25,454 bases of DNA from UBA920 sp038257015. Its GTDB lineage: Bacteria; Patescibacteriota; Doudnabacteria; UBA920. Shown here in pieces: positions 15,092 to 23,289 of the stretch. Below the pieces are notes generated by a model. The model had not been told where the DNA came from and ran no database searches. It worked only from the letters and a program-made list of their open reading frames with translations. A program made the position numbers and the translations under genes. Within the stretch, counting starts at the first letter, position 1. Each line of letters begins with the position of its first letter. The stretch covers positions 1 through 25,454 of the forward strand of contig JBBSJS010000009.1 of assembly GCA_038257015.1 (NCBI GenBank). The letters are read 5' to 3'.

Positions 15092-15442
15092 TTATTCTAA
15101 GACCGAACGGGCTTCTTCTAAATCAATCGCTTCAAGTTCTTGCGATGCGTTTGCAATTTCGATTTCCGCTTCAGCACTTAGAGCAGCAATTTCATTATCA
15201 AAATCCTTAGTTGCCGTTTCAATTTCCGTGCTCAATTCAGCTTCCGCTTCATCCATAGCATTAATTTCGTCTTTGAACTCTTCGGCAAATTCTGCAGTTT
15301 TCTTTTGCCAAATGGTATCTATTTCTGCCATTAATTCATCTGTTACCCCACCAGATTGCAACTTAGCAATTAACATTTGTTTGTCGGTTTCTGGCAAGTC
15401 CATTTCCTGGATTACTGCTAAAACCTCTTGTGTTTGATCCAT
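15092..15442 (-). CDS. Unknown acidic coiled-coil protein (116 aa)
   Basis: Small, very acidic, Glu/Ala-rich helical protein. Residues about 45-110 have heptad-like spacing (FAEEFKDEINAMDEAEAELSTEIETATKDF...), so a coiled coil is likely. It has no cysteine, no signal peptide and no membrane segment. It starts 14 nt after the coiled-coil gene at 15457 and ends before a strong terminator, so it is the last gene of the VirD4-like ATPase operon. It could be an adaptor or chaperone for that machine, as small acidic proteins often are in secretion systems, but no sequence motif shows this. The ATG at 15442 is the only sensible start. Confidence 0.75.
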   Translation of the reverse strand: MDQTQEVLAVIQEMDLPETDKQMLIAKLQSGGVTDELMAEIDTIWQKKTAEFAEEFKDEINAMDEAEAELSTEIETATKDFDNEIAALSAEAEIEIANASQELEAIDLEEARSVLE

Positions 15443-15456
15443 AGTTTTATTTTTAA

Positions 15457-16254
15457 TTAAGCAGTTTCCATGCCTCCATCTGGAGCTTCTCCACGGATTG
15501 CTAGAAGTTTATTGTGAATGTCCCAAAGTCGTTGATCAATTACCTGTTTTTGTTGAAGTTTTGTTCTAAATTCTTTTTTCAGAGATTTTACTTCCATATC
15601 TTGCATTTTTTGTTCATAAGCTTGCTTTGCTGCTTCGATTCTTGCAGCCATGTTATTTTTTGCAGCAACAGCTCGGGCTTCTAAAGCGTTCATTTTCTCT
15701 TCAGCCATATTTAGCACAGCTTCTTTTTTCTCATTGAAGATATTTACACCAGCTTCGACTTTAGCTTGACCAGCTGCATATAACTCTTTACCTTTTGATG
15801 CAACACCTTCGTAAGCATCATTCATAGCATCGCCAACTCTTTCAGGGGTAGCGGCTGCGTAACTTGCGGCCGCCTCTGCTTTGTCAGCAACTCTTTCTGG
15901 AGTGCTCATTGCATAGACAGCAGCTTCAGCAACTGCAGACTTACCAGCACTATAAGTGCTTTTTGCTTTTTGCCACAAACCTTGAAACTTGGCTGCGATA
16001 TTGGTTTTGAAACCAATTACAGCTTGCTTGGCGTTTTCAACTCTCTGCTCACCGATTGCCTGATAGTCCTCGGGATTTCTACGAACCTGCTCCTGTTGCA
16101 CAGGAGCTTTCTCTACTATCGGCTCTAAAATTACATATTCTTTCCCGTCATCTACTTTTTCCGGCTCAGAGTCTGTTGTAGTTTCAGAGTTATTATCCCC
16201 TTCAGTATCTTGTAAAATACTGAGGTTTTCTTTGTTTCTGCTAAACCATCCCAT
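15457..16254 (-). CDS. Unknown coiled-coil protein with PERV-type repeats (265 aa)
   Basis: No family recognised. The product starts MGWFSRNKEN, followed by an acidic linker (about 18-65). From about 75 onward it is a long Ala/Lys/Glu-rich amphipathic helix, similar in style to apolipoprotein- or LEA-like proteins. It contains two related repeats, STPERVADKAEAAASYA and ATPERVGDAMNDAYEG, near residues 115-150. No membrane segment; membrane-surface binding is possible. I chose the ATG at 16254 over a TTG at 16311 that overlaps the ATPase gene, because an extended -10 (16283-16291) sits between them and MGWF is a natural start. It can therefore be made both from the operon and from its own promoter. 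The gene is flanked by the ATPase and an acidic coiled-coil protein. Confidence 0.75.
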   Translation of the reverse strand: MGWFSRNKENLSILQDTEGDNNSETTTDSEPEKVDDGKEYVILEPIVEKAPVQQEQVRRNPEDYQAIGEQRVENAKQAVIGFKTNIAAKFQGLWQKAKSTYSAGKSAVAEAAVYAMSTPERVADKAEAAASYAAATPERVGDAMNDAYEGVASKGKELYAAGQAKVEAGVNIFNEKKEAVLNMAEEKMNALEARAVAAKNNMAARIEAAKQAYEQKMQDMEVKSLKKEFRTKLQQKQVIDQRLWDIHNKLLAIRGEAPDGGMETA

Positions 16255-16282
16255 ATTTTTAATGTTTAATGATCTTTTAAGT

Positions 16283-16291
16283 ATTATAGCA
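16283..16291 (-). promoter_or_regulatory. Internal extended -10 promoter for the coiled-coil genes
   Basis: The minus strand reads TGCTATAAT, just past the ATPase stop and about 29 nt before the ATG at 16254. It would allow the two downstream small genes to be made in higher amount than the ATPase. Confidence 0.55.
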
Positions 16292-16294
16292 AAT

Positions 16295-18835
16295 TTATAA
16301 ACCTCGCTCAATACTTTCTGGTGGCACTGGTCGGTCGGCTACTTGGCTTGAGTCTAGTATCTCAGCTTCTACTTCAGCTCGTGGACGACCATATTTCAAG
16401 CGCGACAAGTTACGAATTGCTTCTCCAACCTCAGGCGTTGCTCCCGGAGGATAATTATAAGTCGCCATGTTAAATGGTTTGCTGGCGGTGCCGTTAATCA
16501 TTAATTTAATGTAAGTATTATATCGGTCGATGTTAACCAAATCAAATTCGTTAAACGGTGGATTGAATTCTTTGGTCAAGAATTCTGCATCCTCGGCACC
16601 TGTACGGAAAGTAATTAAAGTTCCAGCATTACCAAACACCGCATCTCGCAAATCGGCACTACCTGCACCGTGTGCTCCTGCACCACTAGATAGCTGAGCT
16701 AAGTACTGATGAGCTATTACTAAGTTCAATCTATATTTGCGAGCCTCACTAAGAATTGAAGCAAAGGCATCTGTGATAAAGTTTTGGAATTCATCCACGT
16801 ACAAATAAAAGTCACGACGTTCGCTTTCGTCAATATCAGCGCGAGACAGCGCTGCCATCTGAATTTTACTAACCAAAATTAAGCCAAGTAATTTGGCATT
16901 AATCTCCCCTGTTCGCCCTTTAGACAAGTTCACCAAAAGAATTTTGCCTTCATCCATAATTTTCCTAAAGTTGAAGCCACTCTTTGCTTGACCAACAATG
17001 TTACGCATCATAGAATTTTCTACGAAACGACCAACTTTGGAAATCAAATAACCAAGCATTTCACCTTTGGTATGGTCGGAAGTTTTGGCCATTTCTTTTT
17101 CCCAGAACTCACGGACCATATGATCTTTTAGCTTGCTAACTTTGTACTTCTGATAGTCTTTATCGGTAAAAATTCTCGGGATATCAGTTAATGCGCCAGG
17201 ATTTTCTTCGTCTGCCATCAAAGTTAACATAGCATTACGCATGTTGTGTTCAAACATCGGACCAAGCATCGCTGGATCTGTAACCAATTTATAGAAAATA
17301 GAAATCATTTCTTGAACCGCAAAATCTTTCTGCTCTTCAGAATCTACTTCCAACATATTTAGGCCGATTGGTCGGTCGGTATCAAATGGCTCGAACAAAA
17401 TAACATCTTCGGCGCGTTCTTTCGGAACATACTTCAAAATATCTTGAACCAAATCGCCGTGAGGGTCAATTACACACAAGCCTTCGCCATTTATAACATC
17501 CTGAATGGCCATATTTGCCATTAGAACAGACTTACCACTACCAGTACGACCCAATATGTAAGTGTGACGGCGACGGTCTTCTCGTTTGACTTTAACTTCG
17601 CCATCTACTCCTCGGTAAATATTATGACCTAAACGCAAACCTTCTTTAGGCATATCAATTGGCGGGGCAGCTTTTTTACTCACTAACCACTTAATGTTTG
17701 GGGTTTCCAAAAAAGGTGTTGGCAGATGCCACAAACTCGCTACTTCTTCAGTGTTTAAAATTGAACTATTTCCGTAATCGTGGAAAACGCGAAAAATGTA
17801 ATCGCGAATAATGCTATTTGTCTTTGCTTTGCGAACAGCTAAGCCATTAAATGGCGGCAAGTTATATTGAAGAAAGGAAGACACTAAATTATTTAGGTGC
17901 ATTTTAGCAGCGCCCGGGTTTTCAGAAGAAGTGATAATACGGATGTTGGTTTTAAATCCAGGACGACTAGCTTTTTCTTCTAAACGCTTCACCATTTCCT
18001 GCTGCATAGGTGTAAGATTAATCGGACTATACATGCCGGTTAAATCGTTTCTAGAATTGTGTTGTGAATTCACATTATTAGTTCCCGCGATAGTATCACG
18101 AATCCCGCCCAGTACTTCACCAGCAAACTTTTCGCCCATTCCTTTATTAATGATGTCAGGATTTTTTCCCTGCTGGATTTCCAAAGCCATATGACGAGGC
18201 TGTTCTTGCCAAATGTGACCAGCTGGATAAAGTATATATTGAATTGCCACACCTTCATTGTCGCCGAGCTTGGACATAGCATTGGTAAGTGCATTCAATG
18301 GATCAGTTTCTAAATTTTTATATGTTCGAAAAGGATACACATAAGTGTTATTTTGACGCAATTCTGCCGCTTCGATTGTTCCCTGTTTTTGAAAAGGATT
18401 ATAGCCTTTAATTTCTTCAACATAGGCGTGCGGATATTGAGCTTGCAGTTGTTTTTCAATAAGTTCCTGAAGATGCCGTGGACAGTTAATATAAAAAGAG
18501 ATTTTCTGATTTACGCAAGCAATTTCTAAGCTAATGTAATCTCTTTTCGTAAACCAGCCTTTGGTTTCTCCCAAGTTAGATAATGAAGTGAATAATTGCT
18601 CGGCAATCGAGATTAAATTCTTCTTGTCCTCGCCACTTTTCGCATCTTGTTTTTCTTCCGCGCTGTCTTTCGGCATTTGAATTTCTAAGAATACCCAATC
18701 CTTAGTACGCGGTAAAATAACTTTCGTGAAATAAAAATGACGACGAATATAATACACAGCCAGATACAAAAAAACTGCTACCAGTATAACTAGGAGCAAA
18801 ATGGCAATAATGATTGTAGTTCCACCTAACGGCAT
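16295..18835 (-). CDS. VirD4/TraD-like type IV secretion ATPase with N-terminal membrane anchor (846 aa)
   Basis: Membrane-anchored hexameric-type ATPase of the VirD4/TraG/TraD coupling-protein group, which passes DNA or protein to a secretion channel. One membrane helix (about residues 8-30) is followed by a 390-residue region of unknown fold typical of CPR versions, then the ATPase domain: Walker A GRTGSGKS (429-436, Lys435), CVIDPHGD (454-461), Walker B FYLYVDEF (676-683, Asp681/Glu682) and IAHQYLAQL (707-715). Only one membrane helix is seen, whereas classical VirD4 has two. Nearby genes are small acidic and coiled-coil proteins; no relaxase, VirB4 or other channel gene lies in the window, so conjugation is not shown. 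Pilus, DNA uptake or protein export are possible roles. There is no Shine-Dalgarno; the ATG at 18835 lies 35 nt after the previous stop. Confidence 0.9.
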   Translation of the reverse strand: MPLGGTTIIIAILLLVILVAVFLYLAVYYIRRHFYFTKVILPRTKDWVFLEIQMPKDSAEEKQDAKSGEDKKNLISIAEQLFTSLSNLGETKGWFTKRDYISLEIACVNQKISFYINCPRHLQELIEKQLQAQYPHAYVEEIKGYNPFQKQGTIEAAELRQNNTYVYPFRTYKNLETDPLNALTNAMSKLGDNEGVAIQYILYPAGHIWQEQPRHMALEIQQGKNPDIINKGMGEKFAGEVLGGIRDTIAGTNNVNSQHNSRNDLTGMYSPINLTPMQQEMVKRLEEKASRPGFKTNIRIITSSENPGAAKMHLNNLVSSFLQYNLPPFNGLAVRKAKTNSIIRDYIFRVFHDYGNSSILNTEEVASLWHLPTPFLETPNIKWLVSKKAAPPIDMPKEGLRLGHNIYRGVDGEVKVKREDRRRHTYILGRTGSGKSVLMANMAIQDVINGEGLCVIDPHGDLVQDILKYVPKERAEDVILFEPFDTDRPIGLNMLEVDSEEQKDFAVQEMISIFYKLVTDPAMLGPMFEHNMRNAMLTLMADEENPGALTDIPRIFTDKDYQKYKVSKLKDHMVREFWEKEMAKTSDHTKGEMLGYLISKVGRFVENSMMRNIVGQAKSGFNFRKIMDEGKILLVNLSKGRTGEINAKLLGLILVSKIQMAALSRADIDESERRDFYLYVDEFQNFITDAFASILSEARKYRLNLVIAHQYLAQLSSGAGAHGAGSADLRDAVFGNAGTLITFRTGAEDAEFLTKEFNPPFNEFDLVNIDRYNTYIKLMINGTASKPFNMATYNYPPGATPEVGEAIRNLSRLKYGRPRAEVEAEILDSSQVADRPVPPESIERGL

Positions 18836-18870
18836 TGGTAGTTTATTTTTGTTTTAATGAATTTTGGTTT

Positions 18871-19263
18871 CTATGTGATTTGCTCAACTGTATCACCGCC
18901 AATTAGTGCTTCTAAAGTTTCATAAGCTTTCCCAGGTTTGGTTAAGTCTTCATTTTCATGAATAGCATTGGTTACTAAATTGTTTTTCGAAATTTCGTTA
19001 CCAGTGGTATACTCTAAACCTTTTAAAGCATCCATGTTACCAGCGTCTTCTTTCACATCTTCAACTACCACCTGCACTTCATTTTCAACTGCACCGCCAG
19101 GTCTCACCAAAGACTCTAGTTTAAGATCTGCAGACTTATCAGTACGCTCAAGCGGATTAACTTCATCCGAGCCGGGATAAGTTTCTCTTGGCATTTCAAA
19201 CCCAGCTGAGATGGGTTTCAGTTCTGGTGAATTCAATTTTTCTGGGTCTAAATTAGTGTCCAT
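18871..19263 (-). CDS. Unknown acidic protein, first gene of the ATPase operon (130 aa)
   Basis: Acidic, Glu/Asp/Pro-rich and low in hydrophobic residues, so it is probably disordered for most of its length (MDTNLDPEKLNSPELKPISAG...). The last part (NAIHENEDLTKPGKAYETLEALIGGDTVEQIT) could form a short helical segment. No cysteine, signal or membrane segment. I chose the ATG at 19263 rather than the upstream in-frame start at 19284, because a perfect extended -10 (19273-19281) would place transcription start only a few bases before this ATG. Being first in the operon suggests a substrate-adaptor or regulator for the VirD4-like ATPase, but this is context only. Confidence 0.7.
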   Translation of the reverse strand: MDTNLDPEKLNSPELKPISAGFEMPRETYPGSDEVNPLERTDKSADLKLESLVRPGGAVENEVQVVVEDVKEDAGNMDALKGLEYTTGNEISKNNLVTNAIHENEDLTKPGKAYETLEALIGGDTVEQIT

Positions 19264-19272
19264 AATAAAGTA

Positions 19273-19281
19273 ATTATACCA
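19273..19281 (-). promoter_or_regulatory. Extended -10 promoter of the ATPase operon, near-leaderless
   Basis: The minus strand reads TGGTATAAT followed by nine bases and the ATG at 19263. The predicted leader is about 0-4 nt. No convincing -35 seen. Confidence 0.6.
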
Positions 19282-19297
19282 CAAAACTAAGGCAACA

Positions 19298-19333
19298 AAA
19301 AATCTCGTTCTTGATATTTAGAACGAGATTTTT
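19298..19333 (-). terminator. Rho-independent terminator of the ribosomal-protein/secY operon
   Basis: 13-bp perfect stem (AAAAATCTCGTTC / GAACGAGATTTTT) with a 10-nt loop. T-run on the minus strand after the stem. It lies 13 nt past the secY stop, so adk, map and infA do not follow secY here. Confidence 0.9.
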
Positions 19334-19346
19334 AAAATAGCTAAAA

Positions 19347-20624
19347 TTAAACTTGGTAATCGTGCATCGTTAATTGGGCATCGATTTGCTTGATTGTTTC
19401 AATTACTACAGAGACTACAATCAACAATCCTGTACCACCAAAGGTCAACGCTTGAGTACCAGTCCACTGCTGTAAGATGAACGGTAAAACAGCAATTGTG
19501 GCCAAGAATAACGAGCCTGGTAAAGTGATACGGTTTAGGACTTTAGATAGATAATTCGCAGTTTGCTGTCCTGGACGAAGTCCTGGAATAAAACCACCGT
19601 TGCGTTGAATGTTTTCAGAGACCTCATCTGGGTTGAATACAATTGAAGTGTAGAAGTAAGTAAATAATACAACCATAATGAAGTAAACTACGCCGTATTC
19701 CCAACCTTGAGTATTGGTTAGTTCGATAACTTTCTGAGCGTAACGAGCAACTATTTCAGTTTTAGCGTTTAAGAAGAATTGCGCAATAATAGCTGGGAAT
19801 AGCATTAGAGACAAGGCAAAAATGATCGGAATAACACCAGCTTGGTTTAAGCGCAATGGCAAGTGAGTGTCCACCCCGCCAAATTGTTTATCGCCTCTCA
19901 CACGCTTAGCGTACGATACTGGGATGTTTCGCTGAGCCTCTGTCACCAGAACAACTCCTGCAATCACCAGCACAGCCACAGCTAAGAAAGCAATGATAGT
20001 TGGTAGCTGACTTGGATCGTACAATTGAATCAAAGATTGAATACTGCCTGGCAAAACCGCTACGATACCAGCGAAAATTACCAAAGACACACCATTACCG
20101 ATGCCATACTCCGTGATAATTTCACCAATCCACATCACTAACATACTTCCAGCTGTTACAGCCAGTAAAGTTAAGAACCATTGAAAAGGAGAAAATACGC
20201 CTAAGATTTCGGCGCCACCTTGTGATTGCAATAATCGAATTGTTCCAAACGCTTGAAGAGGGGCTAAAACAACTGTTAAGAAACGAGTGTATTGATTAAT
20301 TTTTGCGCGTCCAGCATCGCCACTTTCTTTCTGGAGTTCTTTCAAAGACGGAATAATCATGGTTAACAACTGCATGATGATAGAAGCGGTAATGTAAGGG
20401 CCAACACCAAGCATGGCGATGGAGAAGTTTGTGATTCCCCCACCGGAGAAAATATTCAAAAGGTTCAAGAAATCGTTTCCAGCAAAAACTGAACGAAGTC
20501 CAGTAGCATTAATTCCTGGAATCGGGATATGGGCCAAAACACGGGTAAGAAGCAACAAACCCAAAACCGCGAAAATTTTCTTTCGCAAGTCTACGGTTTT
20601 CCAAATAAGAGAAAGTTTATTCAT
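19347..20624 (-). CDS. secY: Preprotein translocase subunit SecY
   Basis: Central channel subunit of the Sec translocon in the inner membrane. Length (425 aa) and order of ten helices are normal. Recognisable parts are LTRVLAHIPIPGIN near helix 1, GGGITNFSIAMLGVGPYITASIIMQLL (helix 2 region), and the large cytoplasmic loop EAQRNIPVSYAKRVRG...HLPLRLNQAGVIPIIFA that contacts the ribosome and SecA. The last segment ends DAQLTMHDYQV. It is the last gene of the spc-type operon and is followed directly by a terminator. The 52-nt gap to rplO holds a small hairpin and a TATACT box 6 nt before the ATG, so an extra promoter is possible but weakly supported. Confidence 0.98.
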   Translation of the reverse strand: MNKLSLIWKTVDLRKKIFAVLGLLLLTRVLAHIPIPGINATGLRSVFAGNDFLNLLNIFSGGGITNFSIAMLGVGPYITASIIMQLLTMIIPSLKELQKESGDAGRAKINQYTRFLTVVLAPLQAFGTIRLLQSQGGAEILGVFSPFQWFLTLLAVTAGSMLVMWIGEIITEYGIGNGVSLVIFAGIVAVLPGSIQSLIQLYDPSQLPTIIAFLAVAVLVIAGVVLVTEAQRNIPVSYAKRVRGDKQFGGVDTHLPLRLNQAGVIPIIFALSLMLFPAIIAQFFLNAKTEIVARYAQKVIELTNTQGWEYGVVYFIMVVLFTYFYTSIVFNPDEVSENIQRNGGFIPGLRPGQQTANYLSKVLNRITLPGSLFLATIAVLPFILQQWTGTQALTFGGTGLLIVVSVVIETIKQIDAQLTMHDYQV

Positions 20625-20641
20625 AATGTAAGTATACTAAA

Positions 20642-20659
20642 TATTCCGAACTTGGAATA
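20642..20659 (-). promoter_or_regulatory. Small hairpin between rplO and secY
   Basis: TATTCC-GAACTT-GGAATA, 6-bp stem, 6-nt loop. A TATACT box lies between it and the secY ATG. It may tune SecY level relative to ribosomal proteins, or be chance in AT-rich DNA. Confidence 0.3.
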
Positions 20660-20676
20660 CTAGATAATAAGAATGT

Positions 20677-21111
20677 TTATTTTACAGTACCGCCAGCAGA
20701 TTCGATAGCTTTTTTGGCAGTTTGAGAAACAGGAACTTTTACAGTAAGCTTGCGAGCGAGTTTTCCATCTAGTAACTTTACACGCCCAGCGCTACGAGTT
20801 AGTAAACCTTTAGCTTTTAAAGAAGCAATTGTAATCTCATCACCATCAGCAAAAACTGAAAGAGAATCTAGTTTTACAGCAGTAGCTTTTTCAGCCAAGC
20901 TCTTAAAACCACGGTTTTTTCCTAATTGACGAATCAATGGTTGAAGACCACCTTCAAAACCAACTGGCATCTTAGAATGTCCGCTGCGAGCAGTCTGTCC
21001 TTTATTACCACGGGTGGAATAAGTACCATGACCAGAACCTAAACCACGACCAACGACTTTACGACGTTTGGTGGACTTAGGATGTTTTTTGAGTTGATGA
21101 ATCTTAATCAT
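20677..21111 (-). CDS. rplO: 50S ribosomal protein L15
   Basis: Large-subunit protein, 144 aa, normal length. The Gly/Arg-rich N-terminal arm GRGLGSGHGTYSTRGNKGQTARSG (about residues 22-45), which threads into 23S rRNA, and the motif GFEGGLQPLIRQLGKNRGF are typical. The C-terminal domain ends TAKKAIESAGGTVK. It starts 15 nt after rpsE with no rpmD (L30) gene between, unlike the classical spc order S5-L30-L15. No Shine-Dalgarno precedes its ATG. Confidence 0.98.
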   Translation of the reverse strand: MIKIHQLKKHPKSTKRRKVVGRGLGSGHGTYSTRGNKGQTARSGHSKMPVGFEGGLQPLIRQLGKNRGFKSLAEKATAVKLDSLSVFADGDEITIASLKAKGLLTRSAGRVKLLDGKLARKLTVKVPVSQTAKKAIESAGGTVK

Positions 21112-21126
21112 AAATTTGAGGTTAAA

Positions 21127-21630
21127 TTACTTGCGAGCAGCCAAGATCTTCTCTTTGGTCTTCATTTGCTTGAAAGCGCTAAAGGTAGCGCGAACGTTGT
21201 TAACTTTGTTGTTACTACCAAGACGTTTGCTGATTACATTTTTTACACCAGCCATGTCTAGCACGATACGAATCGCACCACCAGCAATTACACCGGTACC
21301 TGGACGAGCTGGAGTCATGAATAATTGGCTAGACTTGTATTTAACTTTTACTTCGTGAGGAATAGATTCATTTACCAACGGCAAAGAAATCATGTTCTTT
21401 TTAGCTTGGTTAACAGCTTTGTTAACACTTTCAGCAACGTCCATACCTTTTTTCAAACCAATACCAACTTTGCCTTTGTGGTCACCAATAACTACCAAAG
21501 CACGAAAACGCATACGCTTACCACCCTTAACAACACGGGTTACACGCTTGATTTCAACAACTTTCTGATCGAATTCACGAGGAGTTCTTTCAGCGTTTCG
21601 GTTATTTGGTTTTCGTGATCTTTTGTCCAT
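21127..21630 (-). CDS. rpsE: 30S ribosomal protein S5
   Basis: Small-subunit protein involved in decoding accuracy, 167 aa. The N-terminal RNA-binding part has EIKRVTRVVKGGKRMRFRALVVIGDHKGKVGIGLKKG, and the C-terminal part has ARPGTGVIAGGAIRIVLDMAGVKNVISKRLGSNN; both are family signatures. A basic lead of about 20 residues (MDKRSRKPNNRNAERTPREFD) is common in this family. Translated without a visible Shine-Dalgarno; 25 nt after rplR. Confidence 0.98.
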   Translation of the reverse strand: MDKRSRKPNNRNAERTPREFDQKVVEIKRVTRVVKGGKRMRFRALVVIGDHKGKVGIGLKKGMDVAESVNKAVNQAKKNMISLPLVNESIPHEVKVKYKSSQLFMTPARPGTGVIAGGAIRIVLDMAGVKNVISKRLGSNNKVNNVRATFSAFKQMKTKEKILAARK

Positions 21631-21655
21631 AATAATGATGAATTACTTTAATCTA

Positions 21656-22012
21656 TTAAAATTCTAAACCGCCTTCACGAGCTGCTTCAGCTAAAGCTTT
21701 TACTCGACCGTGATAAAGGTATCCACCACGATCAAATACTACTTTGCTTAAGCCTTGCTCTTTAGCAAGCTTGGCAACTTCTAGCCCTACTTTAGTAGCT
21801 TGTTCCATGTTACCAGCTGTGGTTTTAAGCTTAGCTGAGTTTACGGTAACTAAAGTATGATGCTTTAAGTCGTCGATAATTTGTACAGAAATATTTTTTG
21901 CAGAACGAAATACAGCTAGACGAGGACGCTCGCTGCTACCCTTCACCTGACTGCGGACACGGTTGTGACGCAAGGTGCGCTTATTTCTTTTTGCCTTATG
22001 TGGATTTGTCAT
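21656..22012 (-). CDS. rplR: 50S ribosomal protein L18
   Basis: 5S rRNA-binding large-subunit protein, 118 aa. N-terminal basic arm (KAKRNKRTLRHNRVRSQVKGSSERPRLAVFRSAKNISVQIIDD) and the C-terminal VVFDRGGYLYHGRVKALAEAAREGGLEF are diagnostic. It lies 18 nt after rplF in the usual order L6-L18-S5. No unusual feature apart from the absent Shine-Dalgarno. Confidence 0.98.
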   Translation of the reverse strand: MTNPHKAKRNKRTLRHNRVRSQVKGSSERPRLAVFRSAKNISVQIIDDLKHHTLVTVNSAKLKTTAGNMEQATKVGLEVAKLAKEQGLSKVVFDRGGYLYHGRVKALAEAAREGGLEF

Positions 22013-22030
22013 ATTCGTTTACTAAATAAA

Positions 22031-22612
22031 TTATTTACCTACAGCTTTAACGACTTTACCAGCCTTACGCAAGATAGTTTCGTCACTGTATCTAATTCCT
22101 TTACCTTTATAAGGCTCTGGTTTCTTTAAGCTACGAATATTTGCGCAAACTTGCCCAACCATGTGCTTGTCGATACCGGAAACAGTGATAGTTGTCTGAT
22201 ATTGTTGGATAGTAACTTTGGCTGGTTGCTTTTCTGCTTTTACTTCAATGCCTTCTGGAATATCAAAATTAATTGGGTGAGAAAAACCAAGATTCAAAAC
22301 TAAGGTTTTGCTTTGAACTTCTGCTTTAAAACCTACACCCACTACATCCATATCACGAGTATAGCCTTGTGTTACACCATCAACTAAGTTTTGGATTAAA
22401 GAACGAGTTAATCCCCAAAGAGCTTTTTCGCGACGGTCGTCTGGACGAGCCACGCTAACATTGATTTCTTCACCAGTAATTTCTGCTTTTACCTTTGGAT
22501 GGATATTTAGAGTTAAAGTGCCCTTAGGACCTTTCACAGTCAAAACCGCATCTGCTAATTCGGCAGTGGCTCCTTTTTCTAAGATAACTGGTTTTTTTCC
22601 TATACGTGACAT
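22031..22612 (-). CDS. rplF: 50S ribosomal protein L6
   Basis: Large-subunit protein near the factor-binding site, 193 aa with the two repeated L6 domains. The N-terminus MSRIGKKPVILEKGATAEL and the C-terminal signature (PEPYKGKGIRYSDETILRKAGK) are typical. It is slightly longer than the common 176-180 residues because of a KVVKAVGK tail and small loop differences. Order and direction fit the spc operon; 31 nt after rpsH. Confidence 0.98.
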   Translation of the reverse strand: MSRIGKKPVILEKGATAELADAVLTVKGPKGTLTLNIHPKVKAEITGEEINVSVARPDDRREKALWGLTRSLIQNLVDGVTQGYTRDMDVVGVGFKAEVQSKTLVLNLGFSHPINFDIPEGIEVKAEKQPAKVTIQQYQTTITVSGIDKHMVGQVCANIRSLKKPEPYKGKGIRYSDETILRKAGKVVKAVGK

Positions 22613-22643
22613 ATATTTATTCTCAAAAAATTAATTTACTAAA

Positions 22644-23033
22644 TTACCAAACTTGGCAGACTACTTCCCCACCTAAACGATCTTTGCGGGCTTGCTTATC
22701 AGTAACTAGACCACGAGAAGTAGATACAACAGTTATGCCAAAACCACCAGTGCGAGGAATGTTAGTTACAGGAGAGTAGATTCTTTGACCAGGCTTACTA
22801 ACACGCTTGATACCAGTGATAACAGGATCACCAGCTTGATCGTATTTTAAGTTAATTTGCAACATCTTAACACGACCTGGTAATTCGTTAACGCCAGCAA
22901 TAAAGCCTTCAGCGAGTAACAAGTTAGCCAAGTTATGCTTGAACTTTGAATACGGCATTACCAAATCACCCTTGCGTGCTGCAAGTGCGTTGCGGATGCG
23001 TGTTAACATGTCGGAAATTGGATCTGTATACAT
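22644..23033 (-). CDS. rpsH: 30S ribosomal protein S8
   Basis: Primary 16S rRNA-binding protein, 129 aa. Signatures: DPISDMLTRIRNALAARKG at the N-terminus and the C-terminal GGFGITVVSTSRGLVTDKQARKDRLGGEVVCQVW. In E. coli S8 represses its own operon by binding mRNA near rplE. I see no obvious copy of that target near rplE here; the structured insert upstream of rplX would be a place to look for an alternative control RNA. Confidence 0.98.
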   Translation of the reverse strand: MYTDPISDMLTRIRNALAARKGDLVMPYSKFKHNLANLLLAEGFIAGVNELPGRVKMLQINLKYDQAGDPVITGIKRVSKPGQRIYSPVTNIPRTGGFGITVVSTSRGLVTDKQARKDRLGGEVVCQVW

Positions 23034-23075
23034 AATTAGTTATTAGTTCGTGTTACCTAAAAGGAACTTATTAAT

Positions 23076-23270
23076 TTACCAAGAAGCCTTTACTATTCCA
23101 GGAATCTGGCCACTGCTAGCTAGTTCGCGGAAACAAATACGGCAGACACCGAAGTCTCGCATGAAGGCAGCCTTACGACCGCACTTCCAACAGCGCCGAA
23201 TTACTCTCGTAGAGTACTTGGGTTTAACCATACTTCTATTCGCTTTTGCAATCAGTGACTTTTTAGCCAT
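23076..23270 (-). CDS. rpsN: 30S ribosomal protein S14, zinc-binding short type
   Basis: Short (64 aa) zinc-type S14. The zinc knuckle is complete: Cys27-x2-Cys30 and Cys43-x2-Cys46 in CWKCGRKAAFMRDFGVCRICFREL, and it ends GQIPGIVKASW as in the family. It lies between rplE and rpsH as in most bacteria. Expression therefore depends on zinc; no zinc-free paralogue is in this window. Confidence 0.98.
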   Translation of the reverse strand: MAKKSLIAKANRSMVKPKYSTRVIRRCWKCGRKAAFMRDFGVCRICFRELASSGQIPGIVKASW

Positions 23271-23289
23271 AGTATTCTTGAATTAATAG

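Noticed and set aside
15000..15437. 145-codon plus-strand open frame, Ser-rich
   Set aside because: Antisense shadow of the acidic coiled-coil gene at 15092; Ser/Ala richness is the complement of Glu/Ala codons and it runs through the terminator.
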